Shown: positions 7,901 through 16,870, counted from the first letter of the stretch. The stretch: DNA of 32,993 nt from an uncultured Muribaculaceae bacterium (GCA_910587475.1 CAJUMR010000031.1:1-32993), one strand, 5' to 3'. Notes: generated by a model not told the origin, from the letters alone. Made by a program: numbers and translations.

Positions 7901-7990
7901 ATGCCAAGCGGAAAGAAAAGAAAAGGCCACAAGATGGCTACCCACAAACGCAAAAAACGTCTTAGAAAAAACCGTCATAAGAAGAAATAA
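7901..7990 (+). CDS. Very small basic AURKAIP1/COX24-domain ribosomal peptide
   Basis: A 29-residue frame from ATG 7901 to TAA 7988-7990: MPSGKKRKGHKMATHKRKKR followed by LRKNRHKKK. Sixteen of 29 residues are Lys or Arg, with three His, and there are no acidic residues. It matches my recollection of the AURKAIP1/COX24-domain peptides found next to HU in Bacteroidota, related to mitochondrial ribosomal mS38 and mycobacterial bS22, which sit near the decoding region of the small subunit. Function here is inferred from the family. It is short enough to be missed by gene callers, but its position between hup and the RNase gene supports it. Confidence 0.85.
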   Translation: MPSGKKRKGHKMATHKRKKRLRKNRHKKK

Positions 7991-8023
7991 GCTTCTGTGA
8001 GTTTTTGACGCCAACGCTATACG

Positions 8024-8097
8024 AAGAACAAACTTGACACGGGGACTCCTTCTATGGGACTATGCTCCCGATCAAGATTTGTTCTTTGTGTATTTTT
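8024..8097 (+). other. Long stem-loop in the leader of the RNase E/G gene
   Basis: AAGAACAAA (8024-8032) pairs with TTTGTTCTT (8078-8086). After a one-base bulge, CTTGA (8033-8037) pairs with TCAAG (8072-8076). After a small internal loop, CGGGG (8040-8044) pairs with TCCCG (8066-8070) with one G-U. The T-rich TGTGTATTTTT follows. It may be the terminator of the HU transcript or a regulatory structure of the RNase mRNA; the start codon lies 42 bases beyond the stem. Confidence 0.65.
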
Positions 8098-8127
8098 AAA
8101 CATTCCCCCTATACCACGCATCAAACA

Positions 8128-10197
8128 ATGAAAAGCGAACTCATCGTAGACGTCCGGCCGAGCGAAGTATCCTTTGCCCTGCTGGAAGATTCGCGGCTTG
8201 TGTCTCTGCAGAAAGAAGCCCGCGACATCTCGTATGCGGTCGGCGATATCTATCTGGCAAAAGTAAAAAAACTGATGCCGGGACTTAACGCCGCCTTTGT
8301 CAACGTGGGTTACGAAAAAGATGCATTCCTCCACTACCTCGATCTCGGCTCTCATTTTGCAACCTATGCAGAATTTGTAAAACAGCTCCTCAGCGACAAA
8401 CAGAAAGTGCCGTCGCTGCCTAAGCAGAAATTGTTGCCCGAAATCGACAAACACGGCTCTATCGCCGATCTCCTTCAAAGCGGCCAGGAGTTGCTGGTGC
8501 AGATCGTCAAAGAGCCAATCTCGTCAAAAGGCCCGAGACTGACGACTGAAATAACGTTCACCGGCCGCTATCTGGTGCTTATTCCGTTCAGCGACAAGAT
8601 CTCGATTTCGCAGAAAATCAAGACAACGGAAGAAAAGTTGCGTCTGCGCCAGTTGATCGAAAGCATCAAACCAAAGAATTTTGGCGTAATCGTGCGCACT
8701 TCGGCAGAAGGCAAACGCGTCGCCGATCTCAACAACGAGCTGAAAACCCTGCTCAAATGCTGGGACGACGCTGTTGCCAAAGCGCAGCGCTCTGAAGCTC
8801 CGTCATTGATATTTGAAGAAGAAAGCCGCATCGTCGGCATGCTTCGCGACATATTCAGTCCGACCTTCGAAAATATCACCGTCAATGACGCCGACATCCA
8901 CTCGCAGATCAACAAATATGTGTCGCTTATCGCGCCTGAGCGCAAAGACACAGTCAAACTCTACGACCGCGACGAACCGATATTCGATCATTTTGCCATC
9001 ACCCGACAGATCAAGTCATCGTTTGGCAAAACCGTATCCTTCAAATCAGGAGCCTATCTGATCATCGAACATACCGAAGCACTGCACGTGATCGACGTGA
9101 ACTCGGGCAACCGAGCCAAGGCAACCAACGATCAGGAAAGCAACGCTCTTGAAGTCAATCTGCGCGCCGCCGACGAAATCGCCCGTCAGCTCCGTCTGCG
9201 CGACATGGGCGGCATCATTGTCATCGACTTCATCGACATGAACAAGAGCGAACATCGTCAGCAGCTCTACGATCACATGCGCGAGATAATGGCAAACGAC
9301 CGTGCCCGCCACAACATCCTACCGCTGAGCAAATTCGGACTGATGCAGATCACCCGTCAGCGTGTGCGTCCGGCTCTCGACATCACCACGACCGAACAGT
9401 GTCCGTCGTGCTTCGGCAAAGGTGAGGTGCAGCCGTCGCTGCTGTTCACCGACACATTGCGCGAAAAGATCGATTACATCGTCAGCATACTCGGACTGCG
9501 CAATTTCGTGATGTATGTCCACCCGTTTGTCGATGCTTATATCAAGAAAGGCATATTCACATCGCTGTACGGGAAATGGCGCCGCCAGTTCGGACGCTGT
9601 TTCAAGATACTCCCCGATCAGTCGCTCGCATATCTCGAATACAAAGTATTCGACGAAAATCGCAACGAACTTTGCCTGCGAGAGGACAAAGACAGCGGAT
9701 CGTCGTCATCCGACAAAAAGAAGAACAAGGCTAAAAACAGAGGCAAAGACGAGAACGAACAGCCTCAGCAACCTAAGGCTGAAGCCAAGGCTAAAGAAAA
9801 GCCGGCCGCCAAGCCAAAGGCAGAACCCCAAAAGCCTGTGACACCTGACGAAGCAGCAGCCGAAGCAGACAATGCCGCAAGCGAAGCAAAACCCGCGGCA
9901 AAGAAAAGCCGACGTAAGAAAGCCAAACCAGCAGCCGAATCAGCCGATCAGCCAACCGAGCCATCGATCGCTCAACCAGAAACCGAAAAGGAAGAGACCG
10001 AACCGGAACAGACAGCAAAAGCGAGACCTCCAAGACCTCGCAAGACACGCAAACCGGCTCTTAACGCAGAGACAGAACCGCAAGCAACCGCCGACGGTCC
10101 GGAAAAAATCGAGATCAAAATTCCGGATATGCTTCCGGCTCTTCCATCCGCAGAAATGGATTCCAGACAACAGGAACCCGCACCAACAGAGGAATAA
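8128..10197 (+). CDS. rng: Ribonuclease E/G family endoribonuclease
   Basis: 689 residues from ATG 8128 (MKSELIVDVRPSEVSFALLE). The S1 RNA-binding domain spans about residues 35-125, with VGDIYLAKVKKLMPGLNAAF. The catalytic DNase-I-like domain carries the metal-binding aspartates D323 (IDVNSGN) and D367 (VIDFIDM). The zinc-link CPSC at residues 425-428 joins two protomers. A low-complexity tail rich in Ala, Lys, Glu and Pro runs from about 520 to the end and may scaffold partners, as the RNase E tail does. The enzyme cleaves single-stranded RNA in mRNA decay and rRNA maturation. An ATG 22 codons upstream lies inside the leader hairpin region and is disfavoured. Confidence 0.93.
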   Translation: MKSELIVDVRPSEVSFALLEDSRLVSLQKEARDISYAVGDIYLAKVKKLMPGLNAAFVNVGYEKDAFLHYLDLGSHFATYAEFVKQLLSDKQKVPSLPKQKLLPEIDKHGSIADLLQSGQELLVQIVKEPISSKGPRLTTEITFTGRYLVLIPFSDKISISQKIKTTEEKLRLRQLIESIKPKNFGVIVRTSAEGKRVADLNNELKTLLKCWDDAVAKAQRSEAPSLIFEEESRIVGMLRDIFSPTFENITVNDADIHSQINKYVSLIAPERKDTVKLYDRDEPIFDHFAITRQIKSSFGKTVSFKSGAYLIIEHTEALHVIDVNSGNRAKATNDQESNALEVNLRAADEIARQLRLRDMGGIIVIDFIDMNKSEHRQQLYDHMREIMANDRARHNILPLSKFGLMQITRQRVRPALDITTTEQCPSCFGKGEVQPSLLFTDTLREKIDYIVSILGLRNFVMYVHPFVDAYIKKGIFTSLYGKWRRQFGRCFKILPDQSLAYLEYKVFDENRNELCLREDKDSGSSSSDKKKNKAKNRGKDENEQPQQPKAEAKAKEKPAAKPKAEPQKPVTPDEAAAEADNAASEAKPAAKKSRRKKAKPAAESADQPTEPSIAQPETEKEETEPEQTAKARPPRPRKTRKPALNAETEPQATADGPEKIEIKIPDMLPALPSAEMDSRQQEPAPTEE

Positions 10198-10227
10198 TTC
10201 TTATCATACCCACTTCTACCCTACACA

Positions 10228-10266
10228 GCGACCCGACCACTTCAATTTGGCCGGGTCGCTTTTTTA
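10228..10266 (+). terminator. Intrinsic terminator of the RNase E/G gene
   Basis: GCGACCCG (10228-10235) pairs with CGGGTCGC (10252-10259); inner CC/GG pairs are possible. A run of six T follows directly. It sits 30 bases after the stop codon. Confidence 0.93.
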
Positions 10267-10332
10267 TTGGAATATTTTGCGGTAGAATAGGACAAAACGA
10301 CGTTTCGATGGTTATTAATATTATAAAACATC

Positions 10333-10340
10333 TACTTTTG
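10333..10340 (+). promoter_or_regulatory. -7 promoter box of the PCMD gene
   Basis: TACTTTTG fits TAnnTTTG. Transcription would start near 10347, about 16 bases before the ATG at 10363. A TTTC at 10303-10306 is a poor and somewhat distant -33 candidate. Confidence 0.6.
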
Positions 10341-10362
10341 CAATCTCTCGTTTCAACACATT

Positions 10363-11346
10363 ATGAAGATCAAGAACATATCCCGTACCCTATCGTGCTT
10401 CCTGTCGGGAGCGGCAATCGCAATCGCACCACTGTCGACGACTGCACAGAAATGCGAGCTTATAAAATACGGCGACTTCAACAATTGGGTCACCCGCAAC
10501 ATCAAAGAGTCGCATCTTATCGGCGGTGACACCAAGCAGGTTTTTGCCGTCGGACCAACTCAAACTATCGAAGGTGACAAGGCTTATGTCAACCAGGGAG
10601 GATCGCCGTGGGCAACATCCAATGTCATGGCAAAAGTATGCGGCATAACGAAAACAAGCAATGCCGTGTTTCCCGACCAAAGGACCGACAAAGACTGCTG
10701 CGCCAAACTGACTACCCGCATCGAAAACTGCAAGGCTATCGGCATAATCAACATCGACGTGGTCGTGGCGGGCACACTGTTTCTCGGTCAGATGTTCGAA
10801 CCGATAAAGTCGACCAGCGATCCGTACTCCAAGATGGAGATGGGAGTGCCGTTTGCCAAGCGCCCGAAAGCAATGGTCTATGACTACAAACTGTTCATTC
10901 CCGCCGACGGGACACGTCTCTATTCATCGGGGTTCGGCAGCAAGAAAACCCTTCAAGGCAGCGACAAGGCCGAAGTGTTCATCTATCTGCAGCGCCGGTG
11001 GGAAGACTCCGACGGCAATTTATATGCCAAGCGAGTCGGCACAGGCAGGGAATTGCTGGCTAAAAGCACCGGCGACTGGGTCAACCGCCATCATCTCGAA
11101 ATCCACTACGGTGACATATCACACGAAAGCTACTTCAAACCATTCATGGGCTTGCTTTCGGAAGAGAAAAGTTACTGCGCCCGCAACTCCAAAGGCAAGA
11201 TAGTTCCAGTCCACGAAGTCGGCTGGGACGCGCCCGATGCCACTCCGACCCACCTGATGGTAATGTTTTCGTCGGGAAGCGGCGAGCCCTACGTAGGAAC
11301 AGTCGGCACCAACTTCTGGGTCGACAACGTCGGACTCGAATATTAG
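10363..11346 (+). CDS. Secreted PCMD-domain protein
   Basis: A 327-residue protein with a signal peptide (MKIKNISRTLSCFLSGAAIA, likely cleavage after TTAQ near residue 29). The body resembles the PCMD (putative carbohydrate metabolism domain) family of Bacteroidota, a beta-sandwich. It opens with a GDFNNW element (family members often have NGGFEDW-like text here) and ends with GTVGTNFWVDNVGLEY, matching the family C-terminal strand DNVxLxY. Substrate and exact role are unknown; many members are encoded near glycan-use genes, but this one stands alone with its own promoter. Several cysteines (around residues 30, 87, 105-106 and 118) could form disulphides. Confidence 0.78.
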   Translation: MKIKNISRTLSCFLSGAAIAIAPLSTTAQKCELIKYGDFNNWVTRNIKESHLIGGDTKQVFAVGPTQTIEGDKAYVNQGGSPWATSNVMAKVCGITKTSNAVFPDQRTDKDCCAKLTTRIENCKAIGIINIDVVVAGTLFLGQMFEPIKSTSDPYSKMEMGVPFAKRPKAMVYDYKLFIPADGTRLYSSGFGSKKTLQGSDKAEVFIYLQRRWEDSDGNLYAKRVGTGRELLAKSTGDWVNRHHLEIHYGDISHESYFKPFMGLLSEEKSYCARNSKGKIVPVHEVGWDAPDATPTHLMVMFSSGSGEPYVGTVGTNFWVDNVGLEY

Positions 11347-11433
11347 ACCCCGCTTCCCACCCCACGCCTTAAGCCCAAAAAGAGGGTGTATCAGGAAAAG
11401 GCGAGGCTTTGTTTTATATTTTTCAACAGGTTA

Positions 11434-11480
11434 TAAACAACAGAGGCCCGGGCTATTGAAGTCCGGGCCTCTGTTGTTTA
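11434..11480. terminator. Shared bidirectional terminator hairpin
   Basis: An 18-base perfect inverted repeat: the left arm starts TAAACAACAGAGG (11434-11451) and the right arm ends CCTCTGTTGTTTA (11463-11480), around an 11-base loop. It sits between the convergent PCMD and M13 genes, so it can serve both. The T-rich part is built into the stem rather than following it. Confidence 0.82.
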
Positions 11481-11505
11481 TGTCTGGGGGTTGGATATCC
11501 GGGGA

Positions 11506-13551
11506 TTACCAGATCACTACTCGTTCGGCTTCGGGGCGGAACATCTTGTCGCCGTCTTTGATGTTGAAGGCTTTGAAGAAGGGAGCGATGTTGCGGAGGG
11601 TGACGTTTACACGGTTTTTGCCGAGTGAGTGAACGTCGCCTGTCGTCAACGAGCGCATTTCCTCGGGACGGATGTTGTTGGCCCAGAGGTTGGCATAATT
11701 CATATAGAAGACCTGGATGGGATCGTAACCGTCAATCTTGGCTTCTTCGGATGTGATATCGACGCCTTTTTTCTTCTGAGCATCGAGGAAGGCTGTCATA
11801 GCTATGCGGAGACCTCCCTGATCGGCAATGTTTTCACCGAGGGTGTACTGACCGTTGGCATTGAGGCCGGGCAGCACTTCGACAGCATTGAACTGATCGA
11901 TGAGGCCCTGTGTCATCTTGGCGAATGCTTCAGCATCTTCGTCGGTCCACCAGTTGACCATGTTACCGTCGGCGTCGAAGTTGCGGCCCTGGTCGTCGAA
12001 ACCGTGGGTCATCTCATGACCGATGACAACGCCGATGCCGCCATAGTTTTCGGCATCGCTTGCCTGCGGATCAAAGAACGGAGCCTGCAGGATACCTGCG
12101 GGGAAAACGATTTCGTTGGCCATCGGGTTGTAGTAAGCGTTGATTGTCTGCGGAGTCATTCCCCACTCTGTCTTATCGACGGGTTTGCCCCACTTGGCAA
12201 GTTCTTTGGCCTGATGCCACATGCTTACATTGTGCATGTTTTCATAATACGACAGTTTGGGATCGATCACCATTGTCGAATAGTCTTCCCATTGGTCGGG
12301 ATATCCGATCTTGACGGTGAAGGCGTTGAGTTTCTTGATAGCGTTAAGCTTGGTGTCGTCGCTCATCCATTCGAGGTTGATGATGTGCTTGCCGAGGGCA
12401 GTGCGGAGGTTTTCGACAAGGCCGATCATATACTGCTTGGATGATTCGGGGAAATATTTCTCGACATAGAGCTGACCGATCGCTTCGCCGAGCGCGCCTT
12501 CTGTTGCACCGAGCGCACGCTTCCAGCGGGGACGCTGCTGCTCTACACCACTGACAACCTTGCTGAATTCGAAGTTGGCATCGTTGAAATCATCGCTCAG
12601 CTTACCTGCAGCCTGTGCGACATATTTCCACAGAAAATAGTCCTTGATCTCGCGGTCGGTCAGCGAAGCCATCAGGTCGATGCCTTGCTTGACAGTGTTG
12701 GGAGTCATGACGATGACCGACTCGGGAGTGTCGATGTTCATTGTTTTCACAAAGTAAGTGTCCCAGTCGACTGCCGGATAAGCTTCCTTGAGCTGAGCAA
12801 CAGTGTAGGGGTTGTACATTGCGGGAATGTTGCGGCTCTGCTCGCGTGTCCATGTAGAGTCGGCGATGGCAGTTTCGATTTTCATCACGTTCTTGCAGAT
12901 GCGAGCGGCGTCTTTCTTCGAGTAGCCGGCGTTGATCATCTGTTTAGTGATCAGTTTCTGATAGGCTTCGCGCACCTTTTTATTCTCCTTGTCGTTGAGA
13001 AGATAGTAGTCGCGGTCACCCATTCCGATGCTCGCACCGCCGAGATACATGGCATATTCGTTGCTGTTGGCAAGGTCGGGCGACGGTCCTGCGCTGAAGA
13101 ACGGATTAGAATAGTTGGTGTGCATCCAGAGGAGCAGATCATACATGCCGTCGTGACCGGTTGTCTCGATCTTTTTGAGGTCGGCAAGTATCGGTGCGGC
13201 ACCCTCGTTGTTACGACGCACAGAGTCGAGCGCCTGATTGTAGATCGTCGAGACCATGAAAGCCACCGATCCGGGAGCTGGATTAGAGGCTGCAAGATTG
13301 ACAACGATGTCGCGGACACGGTTTTCGCTCGAGTCGTTGAGGATGTTGAACTGTCCATAGCGTGCATGCTCTGCCGACAGAGGATTGGCGTCCATCCAAC
13401 CCTTGTTGACATGGAGATAGAAATCTTCCGACGCCGGGGTTGACGGGTCAAAGTAGCCCGGATTAAGACTCTTCAAGTGCTCTTCAGCACTGACATTCAG
13501 ACCAAGTGCGATCAATGCGACTGCACTTGCAATAATCTTTTTTGCTTTCAT
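11506..13551 (-). CDS. pepO: M13-family (neprilysin-like) zinc endopeptidase
   Basis: A 681-residue exported metallopeptidase with a signal peptide (MKAKKIIASAVALIALGLNV, cleavage near SAE at residue 23). The first 420 residues or so are the M13 N-terminal helical domain. The catalytic domain carries INAYYNP for substrate binding, the zinc motif HEMTH at residues 512-516, and ENIADQGG with the third zinc ligand glutamate. The length and the GHEMTHGFDDQGRNFD block are standard for PepO/neprilysin. It should cut short peptides in the periplasm; there is no lipobox cysteine. It is probably monocistronic, between the hairpins at 11434-11480 and 13617-13647. Confidence 0.95.
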   Translation of the reverse strand: MKAKKIIASAVALIALGLNVSAEEHLKSLNPGYFDPSTPASEDFYLHVNKGWMDANPLSAEHARYGQFNILNDSSENRVRDIVVNLAASNPAPGSVAFMVSTIYNQALDSVRRNNEGAAPILADLKKIETTGHDGMYDLLLWMHTNYSNPFFSAGPSPDLANSNEYAMYLGGASIGMGDRDYYLLNDKENKKVREAYQKLITKQMINAGYSKKDAARICKNVMKIETAIADSTWTREQSRNIPAMYNPYTVAQLKEAYPAVDWDTYFVKTMNIDTPESVIVMTPNTVKQGIDLMASLTDREIKDYFLWKYVAQAAGKLSDDFNDANFEFSKVVSGVEQQRPRWKRALGATEGALGEAIGQLYVEKYFPESSKQYMIGLVENLRTALGKHIINLEWMSDDTKLNAIKKLNAFTVKIGYPDQWEDYSTMVIDPKLSYYENMHNVSMWHQAKELAKWGKPVDKTEWGMTPQTINAYYNPMANEIVFPAGILQAPFFDPQASDAENYGGIGVVIGHEMTHGFDDQGRNFDADGNMVNWWTDEDAEAFAKMTQGLIDQFNAVEVLPGLNANGQYTLGENIADQGGLRIAMTAFLDAQKKKGVDITSEEAKIDGYDPIQVFYMNYANLWANNIRPEEMRSLTTGDVHSLGKNRVNVTLRNIAPFFKAFNIKDGDKMFRPEAERVVIW

Positions 13552-13616
13552 ATAATGATTGGCATTAAGCGGTTGTTGTTTTTATACTGATGGTTAAGAC
13601 CTCTTCTATTATAACA

Positions 13617-13647
13617 GCCGCCGCAACGGTCAGAACGTTGCGACGGC
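13617..13647 (-). terminator. Terminator after glmM
   Basis: GCCGCCGCAACG (13617-13628) and CGTTGCGACGGC (13636-13647) form a 12-pair stem with one G-U or mismatch around a seven-base loop. On the minus strand the hairpin is followed by TGTTATAAT, a modest T-rich tail. It lies 36 bases beyond the glmM stop codon. Confidence 0.65.
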
Positions 13648-13683
13648 CGCTCTTATCTTAATGATGTCACCTGACAATGCAGA

Positions 13684-15072
13684 TCACTTGACCATTTCAA
13701 GAATAATGTTCTTGACAGAATTGCCGAGCTTCTTGGCTTCGAATTCCGTGTGGGCTTCGGCATAAACTCGGATGATCGGCTCAGTGTTGGACTTGCGCAG
13801 ATGCACCCACGAGTCTTCGAAGTCGATCTTGACACCGTCGATATCGGTGATCTTTTCATCGCAGAAACGCTCTTTGACGGTTTCGAACAGAGCGTCGATA
13901 TCGAGCGACGGCGACAACTCGACTTTTGTCTTGAATATTGAATAATAGGGGTATTTGCGTCGCAGTTCGCTGACTTTTCGCTCAGACTTGGCAAGCATGG
14001 TCAAGAACAGCGCCACTCCGACCAACGCATCACGGCCATAGTGCAGCGGCGGATAGATCACACCGCCATTGCCTTCGCCTCCGATGACAGCGCCAGTACG
14101 CTTCATCTCGGTAGTGACATTGACTTCACCGACAGCCGAAGCGGAATATGAACATCCATGCATCAGGGTGATATCGCGCAACGCGCGGCTCGAACTGAGA
14201 TTGCTGACGGTCGGGCCGGGGGTGTGTTCCAGCACATAGTCGGCTACCGACACAAGAGTGTTCTCTTCTCCGAACATGCGGCCGTCTTCCATGATTATCG
14301 CGAGACGGTCGACATCCGGATCGACAACGAAGCCGAGGTCTGCATCAGAGTCTCTGACAAGACGAGAAATGTCGGTCAGATTTTCAGGTATCGGCTCGGG
14401 GAGATGGGCGAAACGTCCGGTCGGCACACAGTTAAGTTCGATGATATTTGTCACTCCGAGCGCGATGAGGAGCTCAGGGATCACGACTCCACCGACTGAG
14501 TTGACTGCGTCGACAGCCACCTTGAAGTTGGCGCGTCGGATAGCATCAACGTCGACGAGGTCGAGCGCGAGCACCTGCTCGATGTGGCGGCGATTGTATG
14601 TGGTGTTGACAAATTCGCGTCCGAGTTTGTCGACGGATGCGAATGAATAAGATTTGCTGTCGGCGATCTCGAGTACACGCGCACCTTCCTCGGCGTTAAG
14701 GAATTCGCCACGCTCGTTGAGCATCTTCAGCGCATTCCACTGCGCCGGATTGTGAGATGCAGTCAGGATGAGGCCTCCGCAAGCTTCCTCTCCGACGACA
14801 GCCATTTCGGTTGTCGGAGTCGAAGCCAATCCGATGTTGACAACGTCGAAACCCATAGCCATCAACGTTCCGACCACGATGTCGCAGACCATGCCTCCAG
14901 AGATGCGGGCATCGCGACCGACAACCATCAGACGGTTAGGCCGGGTTGTCGTGCTGTCGATAAACGCTGCGAAGGCAGCTGTAAATTTCACAATATCAAT
15001 CGGAGTCAGGGCCTCGCCCGGATGCGACCCGATGGTACCTCGAATACCGGATATTGATTTTATCAGTGTCAT
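13684..15072 (-). CDS. glmM: Phosphoglucosamine mutase
   Basis: 462 residues. The N-terminus MTLIKSISGIRGTIGSHPGE has the phosphohexomutase GIRG motif. The phosphoserine loop is TASHNPAQWNALK with the active serine at about residue 106. The metal-binding loop is VDPDVDRLA, the sugar loop GGEGNGGVIYP, and the phosphate loop RKSNTEPIIRVYAEA. The protein converts glucosamine-6-phosphate to glucosamine-1-phosphate, on the path to UDP-GlcNAc for peptidoglycan and lipid A. The NPAQWNALK version of the loop is, from memory, the usual one for Bacteroidota GlmM; phosphomannomutase/phosphoglucomutase is the alternative within the superfamily. It is the last gene of the nrnA, DUF4827, glmM run (56-base gap). 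Confidence 0.88.
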   Translation of the reverse strand: MTLIKSISGIRGTIGSHPGEALTPIDIVKFTAAFAAFIDSTTTRPNRLMVVGRDARISGGMVCDIVVGTLMAMGFDVVNIGLASTPTTEMAVVGEEACGGLILTASHNPAQWNALKMLNERGEFLNAEEGARVLEIADSKSYSFASVDKLGREFVNTTYNRRHIEQVLALDLVDVDAIRRANFKVAVDAVNSVGGVVIPELLIALGVTNIIELNCVPTGRFAHLPEPIPENLTDISRLVRDSDADLGFVVDPDVDRLAIIMEDGRMFGEENTLVSVADYVLEHTPGPTVSNLSSSRALRDITLMHGCSYSASAVGEVNVTTEMKRTGAVIGGEGNGGVIYPPLHYGRDALVGVALFLTMLAKSERKVSELRRKYPYYSIFKTKVELSPSLDIDALFETVKERFCDEKITDIDGVKIDFEDSWVHLRKSNTEPIIRVYAEAHTEFEAKKLGNSVKNIILEMVK

Positions 15073-15128
15073 GAGATTAGTAAAATAATGTCGTTTTAGG
15101 CAATTATGTTAGTTATTATGGTCCGGGA

Positions 15129-15695
15129 TCAGATCCGGGGTCTGTAGTAACGCAGTTTGAACAGATAAGGCATCACGTCGGCCATCTCACTGCTAAAACC
15201 ATACTGCGATTTCACAATCAGATTGACCTGACAGTCGATCGGCAGATAGACCAGCGGCTGCTGTATGCCTGTGCCCCATTTCGATGAACTCTGGAGCGAA
15301 TAGTTGCCGAACCTGAACGATGTGTTGCTGAGACTCATGTCGTCGTCGTTGCCTCCGCCGTAGTTAAGTTCACCGTCGTAGTACGACAGATTGTAACGCG
15401 TATAGCGAAAATAGATCAGCTCATCGTCTTTCACCTTATTGCCCGGTGTGCCGGGATTGATCACCTGCATGTAGAGATCGCCTTCCTCATCGAGGCGGTA
15501 GTAGGGGGCATCCTCTCCGGTGATAAAGACGGTGTCGGCCGGGATTTCGTTGATGACTATATTGTCGGCAAGAAAATTGTTGACATAATGATCTTCGTTT
15601 TCGAGCAATTCGGCATATGTCTTACCGTCGTTGCAAGATGCGAGCGCCAAGGTTAAAATTGCCGCAAATGTGGCGAAAACAAAATTATACTTCAT
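15129..15695 (-). CDS. DUF4827-type lipoprotein
   Basis: 188 residues from the ATG at 15693-15695 (MKYNFVFATFAAILTLALAS then C). The lipobox LALASC puts the lipid-bearing cysteine at residue 21. The mature part begins NDGKTYAELLENEDHYVNNFL and contains DTVFITGEDAPYYRLDEEGD, which fits the Bacteroidales DUF4827 family. The ending LVKSQYGFSSEMADVMPYL with LPIDCQVNL resembles the substrate face of FKBP-like folds, a weak similarity. The function is unknown. The longer frame, from 15731, overlaps the end of the DHH gene and is rejected because the lipoprotein signal starts at 15695. It lies 28 bases after nrnA. Confidence 0.75.
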   Translation of the reverse strand: MKYNFVFATFAAILTLALASCNDGKTYAELLENEDHYVNNFLADNIVINEIPADTVFITGEDAPYYRLDEEGDLYMQVINPGTPGNKVKDDELIYFRYTRYNLSYYDGELNYGGGNDDDMSLSNTSFRFGNYSLQSSSKWGTGIQQPLVYLPIDCQVNLIVKSQYGFSSEMADVMPYLFKLRYYRPRI

Positions 15696-15723
15696 ATTAA
15701 TTCTATAGGATATAAAAAAACGG

Positions 15724-16764
15724 TTATTCACTTTTTTTGTCTATGTATTTCTCTTTGTTCGTCTCCAGAAGCGAACGGAACAGCTCGGCACACTCTTCGA
15801 GCGAACCATTGAACTCTCCGCCCGAAGCATTGAGATGGCCGCCCCCGCCGAAGTACTCCTTGCAGAGCACATTGACCGGGAAGTCGCCCTGGCTGCGCAT
15901 CGACACCTTCACATAGCCATCTTCCTCGCGCAGGAACGCAGAGTAGACGATGCCGGGGATGGCAAGCGGCCGGTTGACCAGTCCTTCGGTGTCGCCTTTG
16001 ACATAGTGAAAGCGATTGAGTTCCTGACGGGTCAGACAGATCAGCGCAGCCCCGAAATCATGAAACACCTCCATCTTTTCGAGCAACGCATAGCTTGTCA
16101 GCCGCAGACAGTTCTCGGTGGTGCGGTTGAGCAGACGGTTGTAGAGATCGACCTTATCGACACCTTTTCTGACAAGTTCGGCCTCGATTATGTAAGCGTC
16201 GGGATCACTGGCATTGTAGGCGAAGTTGCCCGTATCGGTCATCATGCCCGCGAGCAGACATGTGGCCGCCTCTTTGTCGATGAGATTGAAGAGTTCGAGT
16301 CGGCAGAGCACCCTGAACAGCAACAGACATGTCGACGACATCTCGGGATGGGAGATCGTCGGATCGGCAAAGTCGCCCGGATTGAGGTGGTGGTCGATCA
16401 TCACCTTTGGAGCCTCCGACTTTCCGACATACTGCGCAAGACGATCGATGCGCGACAGTTCGTTGAAATCGAGGCAGACTATCAAGTCGGCCTTGGCGAA
16501 AAGCGACTCTGCGAAATCGGGATAGGCCGAACCGACTATCACATCTTTGGCCCCCGGCAGAAACATAAGTTGCTGCAAGGGCTGGTCAGGCACGATGACG
16601 GCCACGTCCTTGCCGATGTTTGAAAGGACGCGTGCAAACGCTAATGACGAACCCATCGCATCGCCGTCGGGCGACAGATGGGTCGTGATTGCTATGCGCT
16701 GCGCTCCGTCGATCAGACGGGCGAGCTTCTTGATTTTTTTTTCGTCTAAGACTCGCGAGATCAT
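15724..16764 (-). CDS. nrnA: DHH-family phosphoesterase (oligoribonuclease/pAp phosphatase type)
   Basis: 346 residues from the ATG at 16762-16764 (MISRVLDEKKIKKLARLIDG). The DHH domain has THLSPDGDAMGSSLAF, LIVCLDFNE and the name-giving VMIDHHLNPGDF, then MMTDTGNFAY. The C-terminal DHHA1 domain ends with FGGGGHLNASGG, the RNA-binding glycine loop. This is the NrnA layout: degradation of 2- to 5-base RNA and dephosphorylation of pAp, a sulphur-assimilation by-product. Two upstream ATGs exist; the -7 box at 16784-16791 would place them at or before the transcript start, so the third is chosen. It is the first gene of a run with DUF4827 and glmM. Confidence 0.88.
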   Translation of the reverse strand: MISRVLDEKKIKKLARLIDGAQRIAITTHLSPDGDAMGSSLAFARVLSNIGKDVAVIVPDQPLQQLMFLPGAKDVIVGSAYPDFAESLFAKADLIVCLDFNELSRIDRLAQYVGKSEAPKVMIDHHLNPGDFADPTISHPEMSSTCLLLFRVLCRLELFNLIDKEAATCLLAGMMTDTGNFAYNASDPDAYIIEAELVRKGVDKVDLYNRLLNRTTENCLRLTSYALLEKMEVFHDFGAALICLTRQELNRFHYVKGDTEGLVNRPLAIPGIVYSAFLREEDGYVKVSMRSQGDFPVNVLCKEYFGGGGHLNASGGEFNGSLEECAELFRSLLETNKEKYIDKKSE

Positions 16765-16783
16765 TGTCTGCTGAATTATCATG

Positions 16784-16816
16784 CAAAGATAATACGATAT
16801 TCCGTTTTTCAGCAAA
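16784..16816 (-). promoter_or_regulatory. Promoter of the nrnA-DUF4827-glmM run
   Basis: On the minus strand, TTTG (16813-16816) and TATCTTTG (16784-16791) are separated by 21 bases, a full match to the Bacteroidota TTTG/TAnnTTTG promoter. Transcription should begin near 16777-16780, so the ATG at 16782 cannot be used and the start is the ATG at 16764. Confidence 0.8.
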
Positions 16817-16870
16817 GATCTGGCAAGCTTTGTGACAAATTTAAAATTATTTATGAAGTAACGTTGATTT

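Noticed and set aside
11629..12444. 271-codon open frame on the plus strand inside pepO
   Set aside because: Antisense to the M13 catalytic domain, including HEMTH; a shadow frame.
14171..14183. TCGCGCAACG, the reverse of part of the candidate ECF motif
   Set aside because: Lies inside the glmM coding region with no fitting -10 or gene start; probably chance.
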